Part shown: in pieces, positions 1 through 9,795 of the stretch
Position numbering within the stretch: the first letter of the stretch is position 1
Layout: every line of letters begins with the position of its first letter
Assembly (NCBI GenBank): GCA_023055355.1
Contig: JALJCS010000051.1
Location: 1,984,001 to 2,048,000 of the forward strand
DNA: 64,000 nt
Direction: 5' to 3'
Origin: Agelaius tricolor
Taxonomy: Eukaryota; Chordata; Aves; Passeriformes; Icteridae
Position numbers and translations under genes: made by a program
The notes under the pieces: model-generated
What the model was told of the DNA's origin: nothing
The model's input: the letters and a program-made list of their open reading frames with translations, nothing else
Databases searched by the model: none

Positions 1-782
1 GCTTTGTTACACTGTAGGAACTTGTGGAACCAAGGGGATCATTGTGACACTGTGAGTACCATGGATCCATGGGGCCATTGTGACACTGTGTAGTCTTGAG
101 GAACCCTGGAGACCATTGGGACACTTTGGGGTCTTCTGAAATGCAGAGGACATTGTGACCCTGCAGGGTACCATGGATCCAAGGGACCACTGTGACACTG
201 TAGGGCCTCGTGGAACCAAGAACATCATTGTGGCTTTGCTGGGCCACATGGTCCCAAGGGACCATTGTGACACTGTGGGGCCTCGTGGAACCAAGGACAT
301 CTTTGTGGCTCTGCTGGGCTGCATGGTCCCAAGGGCCCAGTGTGAAGCAGCAGGGCTTTGTGGAACCAAGAGGCCATTGCTGCATTTCAGGGCCTTGTGG
401 AGCCAAAGGACCAGTGTGATCCTGCAGGACACCGTGGATCCATGGAGAGCATTGTGGCATTGCAAGGCCCCATGGAATAATGGAGACCCTTGTGACCTGC
501 AGGGCCTCATGGAAGGAAGGGGCCATTGTGACACTATGGGGACTTGTGGAACCAAGGGAATCATTGTTGCACTACTGGGCCCCAATGGAACCAAGGGGCC
601 ATTGGACACAGCCAGGCTTCATGGAACCAATAGAGCATTGTGACACTGTGGGGCCTTGTGGAACCATGGAGACCATTAAGATCCTTAAGAACTTGTGTAA
701 CCAAGGGGCCATTATGACACCTGAGGGCATCATGGAAGCCAGAGAACCATTGTGACACTGCAGGGCCCTGTGGAACCAAGGG
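1..782 (+). repeat. Satellite/minisatellite block, ~37-43 bp unit
   Basis: Degenerate tandem units carry the recurring words CATTGTGACACTG, GGGCC and TGTGGAACCAAGG about every 37-43 bp. Units vary by substitution and small indels. The open frames across it on both strands are repeat translations with no family resemblance. The same satellite recurs at 1290-1442 and, inverted, at 8975-9575. Confidence 0.85.
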
Positions 783-849
783 AACATGAAATAGTGGCTG
801 CCTTGGCCTCCCAGGGTCACCTGACAGGTCTGGCTGACCTTGGAATGTG

Positions 850-1289
850 GAAGGCCACTCCCATCGGAGCTCCTGAAACACTGGGGCTCTGGGCTCTTCT
901 TTTTATGGAAAAGAACTTTCCATCTTTTCCAGGCATCCATGGCCAAAATTAGGATTCCACTTCCAAATTTTTGTCTATCCAAGGATTGCTGCCAGACAAA
1001 AGCTGCCAGGACAGACAGGTCTGGCTGGTCTTTAACTCCTGAGTGTCAGAACTCACCTGTTTTCCAAACACTAGAAAGGGCTCTCTGCTTTTCTTTGTAT
1101 GGAAAAATCATCCTTCTCCAGGCACAAATGTCTGAACTTAGTACTCCGCATTCATAATTTTGAATATCCAAGGGTTGCTCCAAGCAAACCTGCCAGGACA
1201 GACAGGTCAGGCTTGCCTTGGCTTCTGGTGGTTGCTGTTCATCAGCTCCTGAAACATGGGGGCTCTGTGCTTTCCTTCCTATGGAGACC
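850..1289 (+). repeat. Three degenerate ~190-200 bp tandem modules
   Basis: The phrase 'GCTCCTGAAACA..GGGGCTCT..CTT..TATGG' recurs near 868, 1070 and 1242. Between these, 'CTGCCAGGACAGACAGGTC' occurs near 1003 and 1190. This indicates a longer-period tandem repeat embedded in the satellite. No coding signal is seen. Confidence 0.6.
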
Positions 1290-1442
1290 AATGTGACACT
1301 TGGGAGCCTTGTGAAATGCAGCGACCATTGTGACACTGCAGAGCACTATGGATCCAAGGGACCATTGTGACACTGTGGAGCCTCGTGGAACCCAGGACAT
1401 CATCGTGACTCTTTTGGGCCACGTGGTCCCAAGGGGCCAGTG
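1290..1442 (+). repeat. Satellite block, second segment
   Basis: Same CATTGTGACACTG / CGTGGAACCCAGGACATC units and orientation as the block at 1-782. It ends where the ERV LTR-like sequence begins. Confidence 0.75.
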
Positions 1443-1886
1443 CAAAGCAGTGGTTGGTAATTAGCCCAGCTGTAACTCAGAGTCAGACAGATTTTTCCTC
1501 CAAAGAATTTGGCAGGAGTTTCAAGCCCTGGGAATCATTTGTTTAACTTAGGGTGAGTTTGAGAGTTCCCCCATAAGCCTTTAGTGTTGCTATGTTAAGT
1601 TGTCCAAATTCTCCTCCCCTATTGGTTACTTGTTTCCCCTATAGGGTTATTGTTCCAGAGTGTTCTACCCGCAAATGTACATGTTGTTGCTTCCCCTTTT
1701 TCTCAGGTCTTTGGATCCTGCCCCTTCTACTGTGCTCTACTTCTCCATGTTTATTGTTTCTCACCCTGTGTTATTAAAGTTCCTTTTAAGCTACTCCATC
1801 GAACCTGCTCCTTTTCATTTTCACCACCCTTGCCCTGAAGTCAGGGAACCAGAGAGGTTTGTCACAGCCACCCTCATTGTGACCTT

Positions 1887-1904
1887 TGGCACCCAAACAG
1901 GGAC
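1887..1904 (+). other. Retroviral primer-binding site (tRNA-Lys type)
   Basis: TGGCACCCAAACAGGGAC differs at two positions from the canonical lysine-tRNA primer site TGGCGCCCGAACAGGGAC. It sits just after LTR-like sequence and about 280 bp before the gag start, as expected. Confidence 0.7.
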
Positions 1905-2185
1905 CATGACACTCAGGGCTCCCTGTGTGAGTCACGTCAGCTGGGGTTGGCTGATGGATAGGCCAGCGCTCCCTGGGATTTTGGATTGTGCAGGGCCCAG
2001 TGGATTCATTGTTGCTTCAAGGGACCTTGCCCAGGATCGGCAGGGACAACGATGGTTTCAGCTGCATAGGACTGCAGGTGGGTTTGGGGAAATGCAAGAC
2101 ATTTATTGCCCATTTTGCCACTGTGTTTTTACAATATGCACCCACATCCCATAATTGATTTGGGCTGTTCTGGTGGCTCTTCCCC

Positions 2186-3245
2186 ATGAGGCAGAGAAAG
2201 AGAAAAATGGGCAGCCAGATGTCCAAAGTAGAAAGGAGTGCATATGGATACTTTAAGTTAATTCTCACTGATCATGACAAAATATTCTCAAAGAACGAAT
2301 TAAAATCAATCATGAGGTGGAACATTAAAAATTTTCCAGACGCCTCTGCTGATGAAATCCATACCACTGAATTTTGGGACTCAGTGGGAGTTAAATTGTA
2401 CAAGCTTTTGATCAAAAGGGACCCCACTGCACCCCGCATGCTCCCCATCTTCCATGCCACCATTCACCAGCAAGCATTTTGTTGAAAACTCAATCCCTTG
2501 GTCACTCCTAACTTGGGACCTCCCCTCAAACCTGCCTTTCTCACACCTTCCACGATGGTCCAAGCTGGCAATGGCCACGCTGTCTTGGAGCATCATGCCC
2601 TGGAGACTCAAGACAGAAGGAGCCTGAATGTGGCTCGGGAGCCCAACCATCCTCCCTCCATCTTGGCTCCTCCACTTCCTGCTCCCACAGCCTTCTCTTC
2701 TGCCCTGAACGAACCTCCAGACTCCACCCCCACAACTGCAGGTCACGCCCCCACTGTCAATCATCCTCTCCACCCTGGGCCATGCCTTCAGTTAAGGAAG
2801 GAGACTGGCAAATAGTCTCGAAAATCCTCATTGCCCAGGGATGTTATGAAAGAAAAGGGCAGAATCCCAGCTATCAGCCATTGGTTTACGGGGAAATCAA
2901 GGATCTGTGTAGGGAAGCTAAAGACCATAGAAAGGACTTACCTTGTTTTAATGGCCTAATGAGGGCCATGTTTACAGCTCATGTCTTAACCCCCTATAAT
3001 TCAAAATATATTATGACCATGTTGTTGTCACCTACAGAATACACCCTGTGGGAAGGGGATGGAAGTGTTCACTAAATCAATTAATAGCAGACTATGCTAA
3101 TAATGAGGCAAGGGCGGGATTGACAATCAACCATCTAGCTGGAGAAGGGCAACACAGCCTACCAAATGATCAAGCAGCAGGTATCCCCAGAGAAGTATTG
3201 GATGATATCAAAGAGATGGCTTTGAAAGCTTTAATCCACGTATCG
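2186..3245 (+). pseudogene. ERV gag remnant (matrix, Pro-rich linker, part of capsid)
   Basis: An ATG at 2186 opens a ~99-residue matrix-like segment that ends in a stop at 2483-2485. A Pro-rich stretch follows in the same frame to 2815. Capsid-like sequence continues in a second frame (2782-3075) and then a third (from 3048). The premature stop and two frame changes show decay. In retroviruses Gag builds the virion core; this copy cannot make an intact Gag. The family call rests on overall resemblance to avian ERV Gag. Confidence 0.7.
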
Positions 3246-3254
3246 GGTGGTAGC

Positions 3255-3691
3255 ACCCCCAATTTGGACTACCTTGGGTGGCTGCAGCTAAAGCTTTAGG
3301 ACAATCAGACCATCCTGGGTGCCTGTTAAGTAAGCAAACCAATGCTGCCTCCCTCACATTGAGTGGCTGCTCTCAGACAGAGACCATCAGACACGCCACC
3401 GTGCAGAACAGCGATAGAGTTTTTACTCTGGGCACATGGGCATGGCTGTGTAGACTCTGAGGGCATGTGCTGCATGAACCTGTCCAGCCACAGCAAGTCA
3501 ATCCACAAGAGCATTCAGGTACTGAAGGAAGGGTTCAAGAAGCTTCAGGTGGAAAACAAAGACTGGGTCAATAAACTCTTCCAATGCAAGGGACTAAAGG
3601 GATGGATGATGTCTAGCTGAAACAGACCTAATAATTCTCTTAGTGGTTGTTGTTGTATTGTTAATTGTACAATGTTTGTTTGGATGCTTTT
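3255..3691 (+). pseudogene. ERV env transmembrane-subunit remnant
   Basis: The frame around 3405-3620 has a CX6CC motif (CVDSEGMCC) and the following heptad-like stretch typical of retroviral transmembrane subunits. Upstream residues lie in another frame (3278-3460). A Val/Leu/Ile-rich membrane anchor is readable at about 3613-3691 in a third frame. At least two frameshifts therefore disable it. In an intact Env this subunit mediates membrane fusion; nothing functional is encoded here. Confidence 0.75.
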
Positions 3692-3735
3692 AGAAAGTCT
3701 TAAAAATTCTTTCAGTTCCATCTTTGTTGTAAAAC

Positions 3736-3749
3736 AGAAAGGGGGAAGA
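3736..3749 (+). other. Retroviral polypurine tract
   Basis: A purine run (AGAAAGGGGGAAGA) lies 3' of the env remnant, where plus-strand priming occurs. The 3' LTR expected after it is missing; the tandem repeat at 3755 follows directly. Confidence 0.6.
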
Positions 3750-3754
3750 TACCC

Positions 3755-4290
3755 AACACAGGCTCCTCATGGACTCCTTGGAGGAGAGAATTGGAGGCCA
3801 GGATGGCACAAAAACCTCTCAGAGACTCAGTGTGGGAAGGAAAATCCTTAAAAGTATCTAAAAGTATCCTTAAATCCATTAAGTACCTTAAAAACCGTGA
3901 GTATCTCAAAGCATTAATAAGCCCCACTGAGTGTAAGTACGAGGCTCTCAAGGAACTCATTAAAGCAGATAATTGGGGCCATGATTGCACAAACCTCTCA
4001 CAGAGCCTGGATCAAAAGGGAAACACCAAGTACCTTCAAATAACTGAAGTACCTTGAAGCATTAATGAGCTCCACTGAGTGTTGTTACTGACAAAGCCTC
4101 TCCAGGGACTAATTACAGCAGATAATTGGAGGCCATGACTGCACAAACCTCTCAGAGACTTCAAGGCAAAAGCCAAACCCAAAGTCCTTTGAAAAAGCTG
4201 CAGTCCCTGCAGGGAGCATGAAGGAGCCCCCAGGGCCATTGCTGAGCAAGGCTCCCCAGGGACTCCTTGCAGCAGATCCTTGAGGCCACT
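3755..4290 (+). repeat. Four degenerate ~154 bp tandem repeats
   Basis: The module 'GGACT..TT..AGCAGATAATTGGGGCCATGA' recurs near 3784, 3966, 4119 and 4273. A companion phrase 'CAAACCTCTCAGAGACT' occurs near 3812, 3989 and 4145. The last two intervals are 153-154 bp. No coding signal. Confidence 0.65.
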
Positions 4291-5797
4291 GGGATGTGGG
4301 CTAGGGGGGGATGCTGAGGGCAGCACAAGGGGCTGACAGTGCCCAGCCTGGCTGGGGCTGGGCCAGGAGGCCCCAGGGCCTCAGGACAAGGTGTCTCCTC
4401 CCAGCCCTTGCTGGCACAGACCCTGCAGTGGCCCAGGGCACCAAGACTTGGCTTCTCTTTGTCCCCACCTGTCATCACTGCCTGCAGTTCTCTGCTCTGC
4501 CTGGGGCCTGGGGACACTTGCTCAGTCGTGTCCCTCGCTGGGACCCATTAAAAGTCCAAGAAAGTTTGGAGTTGGATTCTGCCCTGGAGTTCTGGAGAGG
4601 TTTCTTCAGCTCCCTCTCAGGGACTGATGTTCAGGGCCTGAGCACAAAGCCCCAGAGGCTGATTAAAGTCCTTGTGCTGTGTCTGTGCTGCTGAGCTGGG
4701 CTGGGCTCCTGGCCCAGAGGCAGCTCCTGGTGACCAAGAAGAGCTTCAAAAGCACATTTCTCTTGATGAGCAGCTCTTGTGCCAGCCCAGCAGGGCTGGG
4801 GCACTGCCTGCAGCCAGCCCGGGCACAGCACAGAGGCACAGAGCGCTTCAATCAGTCAGGGCTGGGAAGGGGCTGAGAAGTGCCTGGGGCACAATCACTG
4901 CCAGCCCTTGGCACAGGAACCTCTGGCTGCAGGACAATGCAGCTGCAGCTCCTGGAGCCATCTCCTGCAGCTGGAACATGCCAATGCCTGCAGAGCCTGT
5001 GAGTACATTCTCTGCTTGTCTCTTGTGCAGAGCAGCCAGGGGTGCCCAGGGCTGCCCTGCAGAGCAGGGTCCTGCAGCCCAGGGCGCTGTGCTGGGGCAG
5101 GGACTCTGCTGCCTGCCAGGGACAGCTCTCAGCCAGCCCTGGCAGCTGCTCCCAGCGCTGGTGGACAAGATCTGGGTGGCAGGAGACAGCTGGTGAGGCT
5201 TGGGAGTGTTCTCCTTGTGTGGGGAGGATGTTGCATTGTTCAGGACTGCTCCCAGCATGGCATTGAACTGCAGAACATTTCCCAGTAGGTTATACAGGGA
5301 GTACAGCAAGGCAGGGGATGCATAAAAGGGAAAATCCTGCTTTTTTAATCTACTGCTGCTGGTTCCTGAGATGGGAAATTGCCCATAGATATTCATTTCT
5401 CAGTTAAGACTGAGAAAAATAAAAATAAAATTTCTCTCAGATCTGAATAAATTCTGCAGTGACAGAAATCAGTCCTTACAGGCTGCATCAGTGTTGCTTT
5501 TCCAGCCTCCTCAGGGTTGCTCTGACGTTGCCATCAGAGCCTGCAGAGCCAGAGCTGCCCCTGGGCAGTGCCTGAGCTGGGAGGGCTCTGCAGGGCAGAG
5601 CTGAGCCCCCAGGGCTGGGCTGGGCTCTGGCAGCACTGGCAGGGCCCAGCCCTGGGCACAGGGAAGCAGCTGCTGGCAGGGACAGCTCCAGGCAGCAGAG
5701 CCCTGGGCAGGCAGTGGGGGGAAAGTGCCCCCAGGCTGTGCTGGGATATTTCAAGTCCTCTCCAAACCCAACTATTCCATGATTACTTTTCTTACAG
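4291..5797. other. GC-rich sequence upstream of the olfactory receptor, no gene seen
   Basis: CTG/CAG- and GGCC-rich DNA with many overlapping short frames and no recognisable protein. The last bases form a good splice acceptor (pyrimidine run then CTTACAG, AG at 5796-5797) for the receptor's coding exon. An upstream noncoding exon may lie in this stretch. Confidence 0.5.
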
Positions 5798-5823
5798 ATC
5801 CCCATGCCAAGGCATCAGAGGAA

Positions 5824-6756
5824 ATGTCCAACAGCAGCTGCATCAGGCACTTCCTGCTGCTGGCATTGGCAGACATGCGGCAGCTGCAGCTCCTGCACTT
5901 CTGCCTCTTGCTGGGCATCTCCCTGGCTGCCCTCCTGGGCAACGGCCTCATCATCAGCGCCGTAGCCTGCAGCCACCACCTGCACACGCCCATGTTCTTC
6001 TTCCTGCTCAACCTGGCCCTCGCTGACCTGGGCTCCATCTGCACCACTGTCCCCAAAGCCATGCACAATTCCCTCTGGGACACCAGAAACATCTCCTACA
6101 CTGGATGTGCTGCACAGCTCTTTTTCTTTCTCTTCTTTATTGTAGCAGAGCTTTGCCTCCTGACCATCATGTGCTACGACCGCTACGTGTCCATCTGCAA
6201 ACCCCTGCACTACGGGACCCTCCTGGGCAGCAGAGCTTGTGCCCACATGGCAGCAGCTGCCTGGGCCAGTGCCTTTCTCTATTCACTGCTGCACACGGCC
6301 AATACATTTTCCCTGCCCCTGTGCCATGGCAATGCCCTGGGCCAGTTCTTCTGTGAACTCCCACAGATCCTCAAGCTCTCCTGCTTGAAACATTATCTCA
6401 GGGAATTTGGCCTCATTGCAGTTAGTACCTGCTTATCATTTGGTTGTTTTGTGTTCATTGTTTTCTCCTATGTGCAGATCTTCAGGGCTGTGCTGAGGAT
6501 CCCCTCTGAGCAGGGACGGCACAAAGCCTTTTCCACCTGCCTTCCTCACCTGGCCGTGGTCGCTCTGTTTGTAAGCACTGCAATGCTTGCTCACCTGAAG
6601 CCCCCCTCCATGTCCTCCCCATCCCTGGATCTGGCCCTGTCAGTTCTGTACTCGGTGGTGCCTCCAACTCTGAACCCCCTCATCTACAGCCTGAGGAACC
6701 AGGAGCTCAAGGCTGAAGTGAGGAGACTGATGACTGGATGGTTTCAGAAATATTAA
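5824..6756 (+). CDS. Olfactory receptor, OR14-like (avian-expanded class)
   Basis: Single-exon seven-transmembrane odorant receptor of 310 residues, acting in the plasma membrane of olfactory neurons through G-alpha-olf. Seen: N-glycosylation motif NSS at residues 3-5; GNGLII in TM1; LHTPMFFFLLNLALADL in TM2; MCYDRYVSICKPLHYG at the end of TM3 (a variant of MAYDRYVAIC with an intact DRY core); KAFSTCLPHLAVV in TM6; and PPTLNPLIYSLRN in TM7. The ATG at 5824 gives the usual short N-terminus. Upstream in-frame ATGs at 5725 and 5779 lie before the acceptor at 5796-5797 and are rejected. No stops or frameshifts, so it looks functional. The exact subfamily and ligand cannot be read from sequence. 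Confidence 0.93.
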   Translation: MSNSSCIRHFLLLALADMRQLQLLHFCLLLGISLAALLGNGLIISAVACSHHLHTPMFFFLLNLALADLGSICTTVPKAMHNSLWDTRNISYTGCAAQLFFFLFFIVAELCLLTIMCYDRYVSICKPLHYGTLLGSRACAHMAAAAWASAFLYSLLHTANTFSLPLCHGNALGQFFCELPQILKLSCLKHYLREFGLIAVSTCLSFGCFVFIVFSYVQIFRAVLRIPSEQGRHKAFSTCLPHLAVVALFVSTAMLAHLKPPSMSSPSLDLALSVLYSVVPPTLNPLIYSLRNQELKAEVRRLMTGWFQKY

Positions 6757-6786
6757 ACTGCTGGAGAATTTCTGCAAATCAATTGT

Positions 6787-6792
6787 AATAAA
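6787..6792 (+). terminator. Poly(A) signal of the olfactory receptor
   Basis: AATAAA lies 30 bases after the TAA stop, followed by T-rich sequence. Plausible transcript end. Confidence 0.6.
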
Positions 6793-8355
6793 AGTCATCT
6801 TTGATACTTCTTGTTGGTTCGGTTTAAGGTTTTTTCTCTTTGTTTTACTTTTTCCATATTGTCTACATATAAATGTCATTGTTTATGCCATTTCTCATTT
6901 TGTTTCTCTCCACCTTCCCTGTGGCCACAGACTGTGTCAATGAGGGGCTGTGCTCTAGGTGGCTTTAAATGAACTAAAGGATCTCCCAGCAGAGTTTTCT
7001 GCAGAGATGCCCTTGTGTTGCCTTCTCTGGAGCTGCAGCAGCAATGTCTGTGTGCAGAGCTGGGGCAGATCAGTGCTGGCCCAGCAGCTGTGCCCAGCAG
7101 CAGCAGCAGCAGCACTTGGTGTTGCCAGTGCTGCTGCCGTGGCCCTGCCCCGCTGCCCTGGTGGCCCTGGTGTTGCTGCAGGGCCTGAGTGCTCTCGGGG
7201 CCGGGCACAGCCCTGGGGGTGGCAGTGCCGGGGCTGCAGCAGGGACAGGCCATGGGCACTGCTGGGGCAGCGCTGACGCCTCAGGCCAGGCCCTGGGGGC
7301 TCCAGGCTCCTTGCCCAGGCTCTCTCAAGAACACGGCCAGGCCAAGGCTCAGCACAGAAACCCCCGTGAGCAGCCCCAGGCTGGCCGTGGGCAGGCTGGG
7401 GGCAAACAGCATGGCTGGGGCTCTGCAAGGGCCCTGGGGCAGACGGGAAGGAGCAGCAGAGCAGGGGCTGATCCATGCCCAGTGCGCTGCACAGCCCAGG
7501 GCAGCGTCCCAGAGCGTCCTCATGCAGCTGCCAACAACATCCCCCCTCTGCAGCCCTGGCCTCTCCCCCAGCTCACACAGGTGCCCCATCCTTGCAGGCA
7601 CAGACATGGCAGCACTGCCTCAGCAGCCCCTGTTTGCATTGCACACAGCAGGGGCAGCACCCCCATGCTGTTGCTGTGGGGACATGAACCTGAGGGAGCA
7701 CAAATGCCATCAGCCCCTGGGGCCAGCAAGGCCTGCGGGACACCAGGGAAACCACTCAGCTTTGTCCTGGCCTCTGCACTCAGCCAGAAAGTTTGTTCCC
7801 ATCAGCTGGGAGTTTCCTGTGCCACTGCAGACGCTGCTGCTCAGAGCCAGGGCTGCCTGGCAGCCACCCCCAAACTGCCCTGAGCATTTCCTTGGCTTCT
7901 CCTTTGCTTTCTTTACTCTTCCCTTGGACAAATTTCTTCCTCTTGCTCCCCCCTCCCCCCCCCCCCCCCGCCCTGTTCCCTGCCCTGCAAACAGCCCATC
8001 CCTGTTTGCCCTTTCCTTTCTGGCCCCACTCCCCATTGCAGTTCCTGACTTGGCCCCATGGGAACGTCCCTTGGGCAGCAGGATCATCCTACAAGTGCTG
8101 CAGGAATTGTCTGCAGGCTCCTGCAGTGCCTGCTGCTGCTCCCTTGCCAGAGGCACCCCAGGCCAGGGGGGCACATCTGGGTTGCTGTGTCTGCCTCTGG
8201 GGCTCCCTGTTCTGGGCAGTGAGGAGGGGCTGCAGAGGCTCTGCAGGACTGACAGGATGGGCTTTGGGGCTGCCAGGAGAAGCTGAGGGACCTGGGCTGC
8301 TGGAGCTTCTGAAGAGGAGGCCCAGGGCTCATCCTGCAACTGCTCCAAGGGTGGT
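6793..8355. other. GC-rich intergenic sequence, no gene recognised
   Basis: CAG/CTG- and GGCC-rich sequence with long frames on both strands (up to 365 codons at 7189-8286 +). Composition is low-complexity (Ala, Gly, Pro, Gln, Cys-rich) and no family is recognisable. A C homopolymer lies at 7948-7969. Similar G/C-tract DNA recurs at 10.2-11.7 kb. Confidence 0.5.
7948..7969 (+). repeat. Poly(C) tract
   Basis: Two C runs (6 and 15 bases) separated by one T. Prone to slippage and sequencing error. Confidence 0.85.
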
Positions 8356-8975
8356 TTCAGAGAATCCCAGAATCAGCAAGGCTGGAAAAGGCCATGGACA
8401 TCATCAAGTCCAACCTGTGCCCTGACACTGCCTTGTCTCCCCTGAGCCTCCACTCCTCCAGGATAAACAACCCCAGCTCCCTCAGCCACTCCTCACTGGA
8501 CTTGTGTTCCAGACCCCTCCCCAGCCTTGTTGCCCTTCTCTGGACACGCTCCAGCCCCTCCATGTCTTTCCTAATTTGGGGGGCCCAGAACTGGACACAG
8601 CACTCAAGGTGCTGCCCAACCAGTGCTGAGCACAGGGGAAGAATTCCTGCCCTGATCCTGCTGGCCACACCATTCCTGATCCGGGCCAGGAGCCATTGGC
8701 CTTCTTGGCCACCTGGGCACACTGCTGCCTCATGTCCAGCCTGCTGTCCATCAGTCCCTGCAGGTCCCTTTCTGCCTGGCTGCTCTCCAGCCACTCTGTC
8801 CCCAGCCTGTAGTGCTGCAGGGGTTGTTGTGGCCAAAGTGCTGGACCCGGCACTGGGACTTGTTAAACCTCACCTTGTTGGATTTGGGCCCTGGATCCAG
8901 CCTGTCCAGGGCCCTGTGCAGAGCCCTCCTGCCCTCCAGCAGATCCACACTTACACCCAGCTTGGTGTCACCAGG
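8356..8975 (-). mobile_element. CR1 LINE fragment, 3' end
   Basis: The plus strand reads as the reverse complement of the CR1 3' region ('TTGTTGCCCTTCTCTGGAC', 'GGACACAGCACTCAAGG', 'CCTGCAGGTCCCTTTCTGCC'). The element is on the minus strand with its 3' tail at about 8356 and is 5'-truncated, as usual for CR1. The minus frame 8482-8853 is decayed reverse-transcriptase C-terminus. Confidence 0.9.
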
Positions 8976-9575
8976 GTTCCATGAGGCCCCAGAGTGTCCC
9001 AATGGTTTCCATGATTTCATGAGGCCTCCCAGTGTCACAATGTCCCTTTGGTTCCATGGGCCCTGCAGTGTCACAATGGCACCATGGTCCCCTCAGGCCC
9101 TACAGTGTCACAATGGATCCTTGGTTCCATGAGGTCTGGCAGTGCAGCAATGCTCTCCTTGGTTCCACCATGTCACAATGGCCTCTTGGTCCCAAGGGCC
9201 ACCACCGTGTCAAACATGTTTCCTTCATTCCAGGAATCCCTGAGGAGCAGCCCTGGCCCCTTGGTTCCATGGGGCCCTGCAGTGTCACAATGGCCCCATC
9301 GTGACACCAGGTCCTGCTCTGTCACAATGCTCTGCATGGTTCCACAAGGCCCTGCAGGGTCACAGTGGCCTCTGTGGTTCCATGAGGCCTCAGAGTTCCA
9401 CAATGAATTTCTTGGTGCTGCAGTGTCACAATGGAGCCCTGGTGACACAAGTGTCACCATGGCCCCTTGGCTCTGTGCTGCCATGTCGCACACAGTGTCA
9501 CCATGGTCCTGTTAGTGCCACCAGGCCCCGCAGTGTCACAATGGCCCCTTGCTTCCCCAGTGCCCTGCAGGGTCA
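8975..9575 (-). repeat. Satellite block, inverted relative to 1-782
   Basis: Units read 'GGTTCCATGGGCCCTGCAGTGTCACAATGG', the reverse complement of the satellite at the left edge. About 14 degenerate units lie between two CR1 fragments. Confidence 0.85.
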
Positions 9576-9577
9576 CA

Positions 9578-9795
9578 ATCATCAGAGAATCAACCAGGCT
9601 GGAAATGACCTTGGAGAGCATCAAGTCCAACCTGGCACCCAACACCACCTTGTCACCCAGACCATGGTGCTCAGTGCCACATCCAGTCTTTCCTTAAACA
9701 CTTCCGGGGATGGTGACTCACTCACCTCCCTGGGCAGCCCATTCCAATGCCCAATCACAGAATCACAGCCCTGGTGCTGCTGGCCACACCATTCC
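9578..9795 (-). mobile_element. CR1 LINE 3' UTR fragment
   Basis: Contains the CR1 3' signature 'CTCCCTGGGCAGCCCATTCC' together with 'CATCAAGTCCAACCTGGCACC', on the plus strand as reverse complement. Short and non-coding. Confidence 0.8.

Larger units (their letters stand above)
1450..3749 (+). mobile_element. Internally deleted endogenous retrovirus (class II/ERVK-like)
   Basis: Order seen: LTR-like sequence with an ATTAAA poly(A) signal near 1770 (about 1450-1870), a primer-binding site (1887-1904), gag fragments, an env transmembrane-subunit fragment and a polypurine tract. Protease, polymerase and most of env are missing: gag-like sequence passes to env-like sequence near 3245-3280. No 3' LTR follows the polypurine tract. 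The lysine-tRNA-type primer site and gag style suggest a beta-like avian ERV; the class is an inference. The element is clearly defective. Confidence 0.75.

Noticed and set aside
155..643. Open frames across the left satellite
   Set aside because: Repeat translations present on both strands; no start context or homology.
5725..5823. Upstream extension of the olfactory receptor frame with earlier ATGs
   Set aside because: It spans the splice acceptor at 5796-5797 and would give an N-terminus 33 residues longer than the family norm. The ATG at 5824 is at the standard position.
7189..8286. 365-codon plus-strand frame and the overlapping 279-codon frame
   Set aside because: Low-complexity Ala/Pro/Gly/Cys composition in GC-rich DNA, long frames on both strands and no recognisable family.
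8482..8853. 123-codon minus-strand frame
   Set aside because: It is the decayed C-terminal part of CR1 ORF2, already covered by the LINE call.
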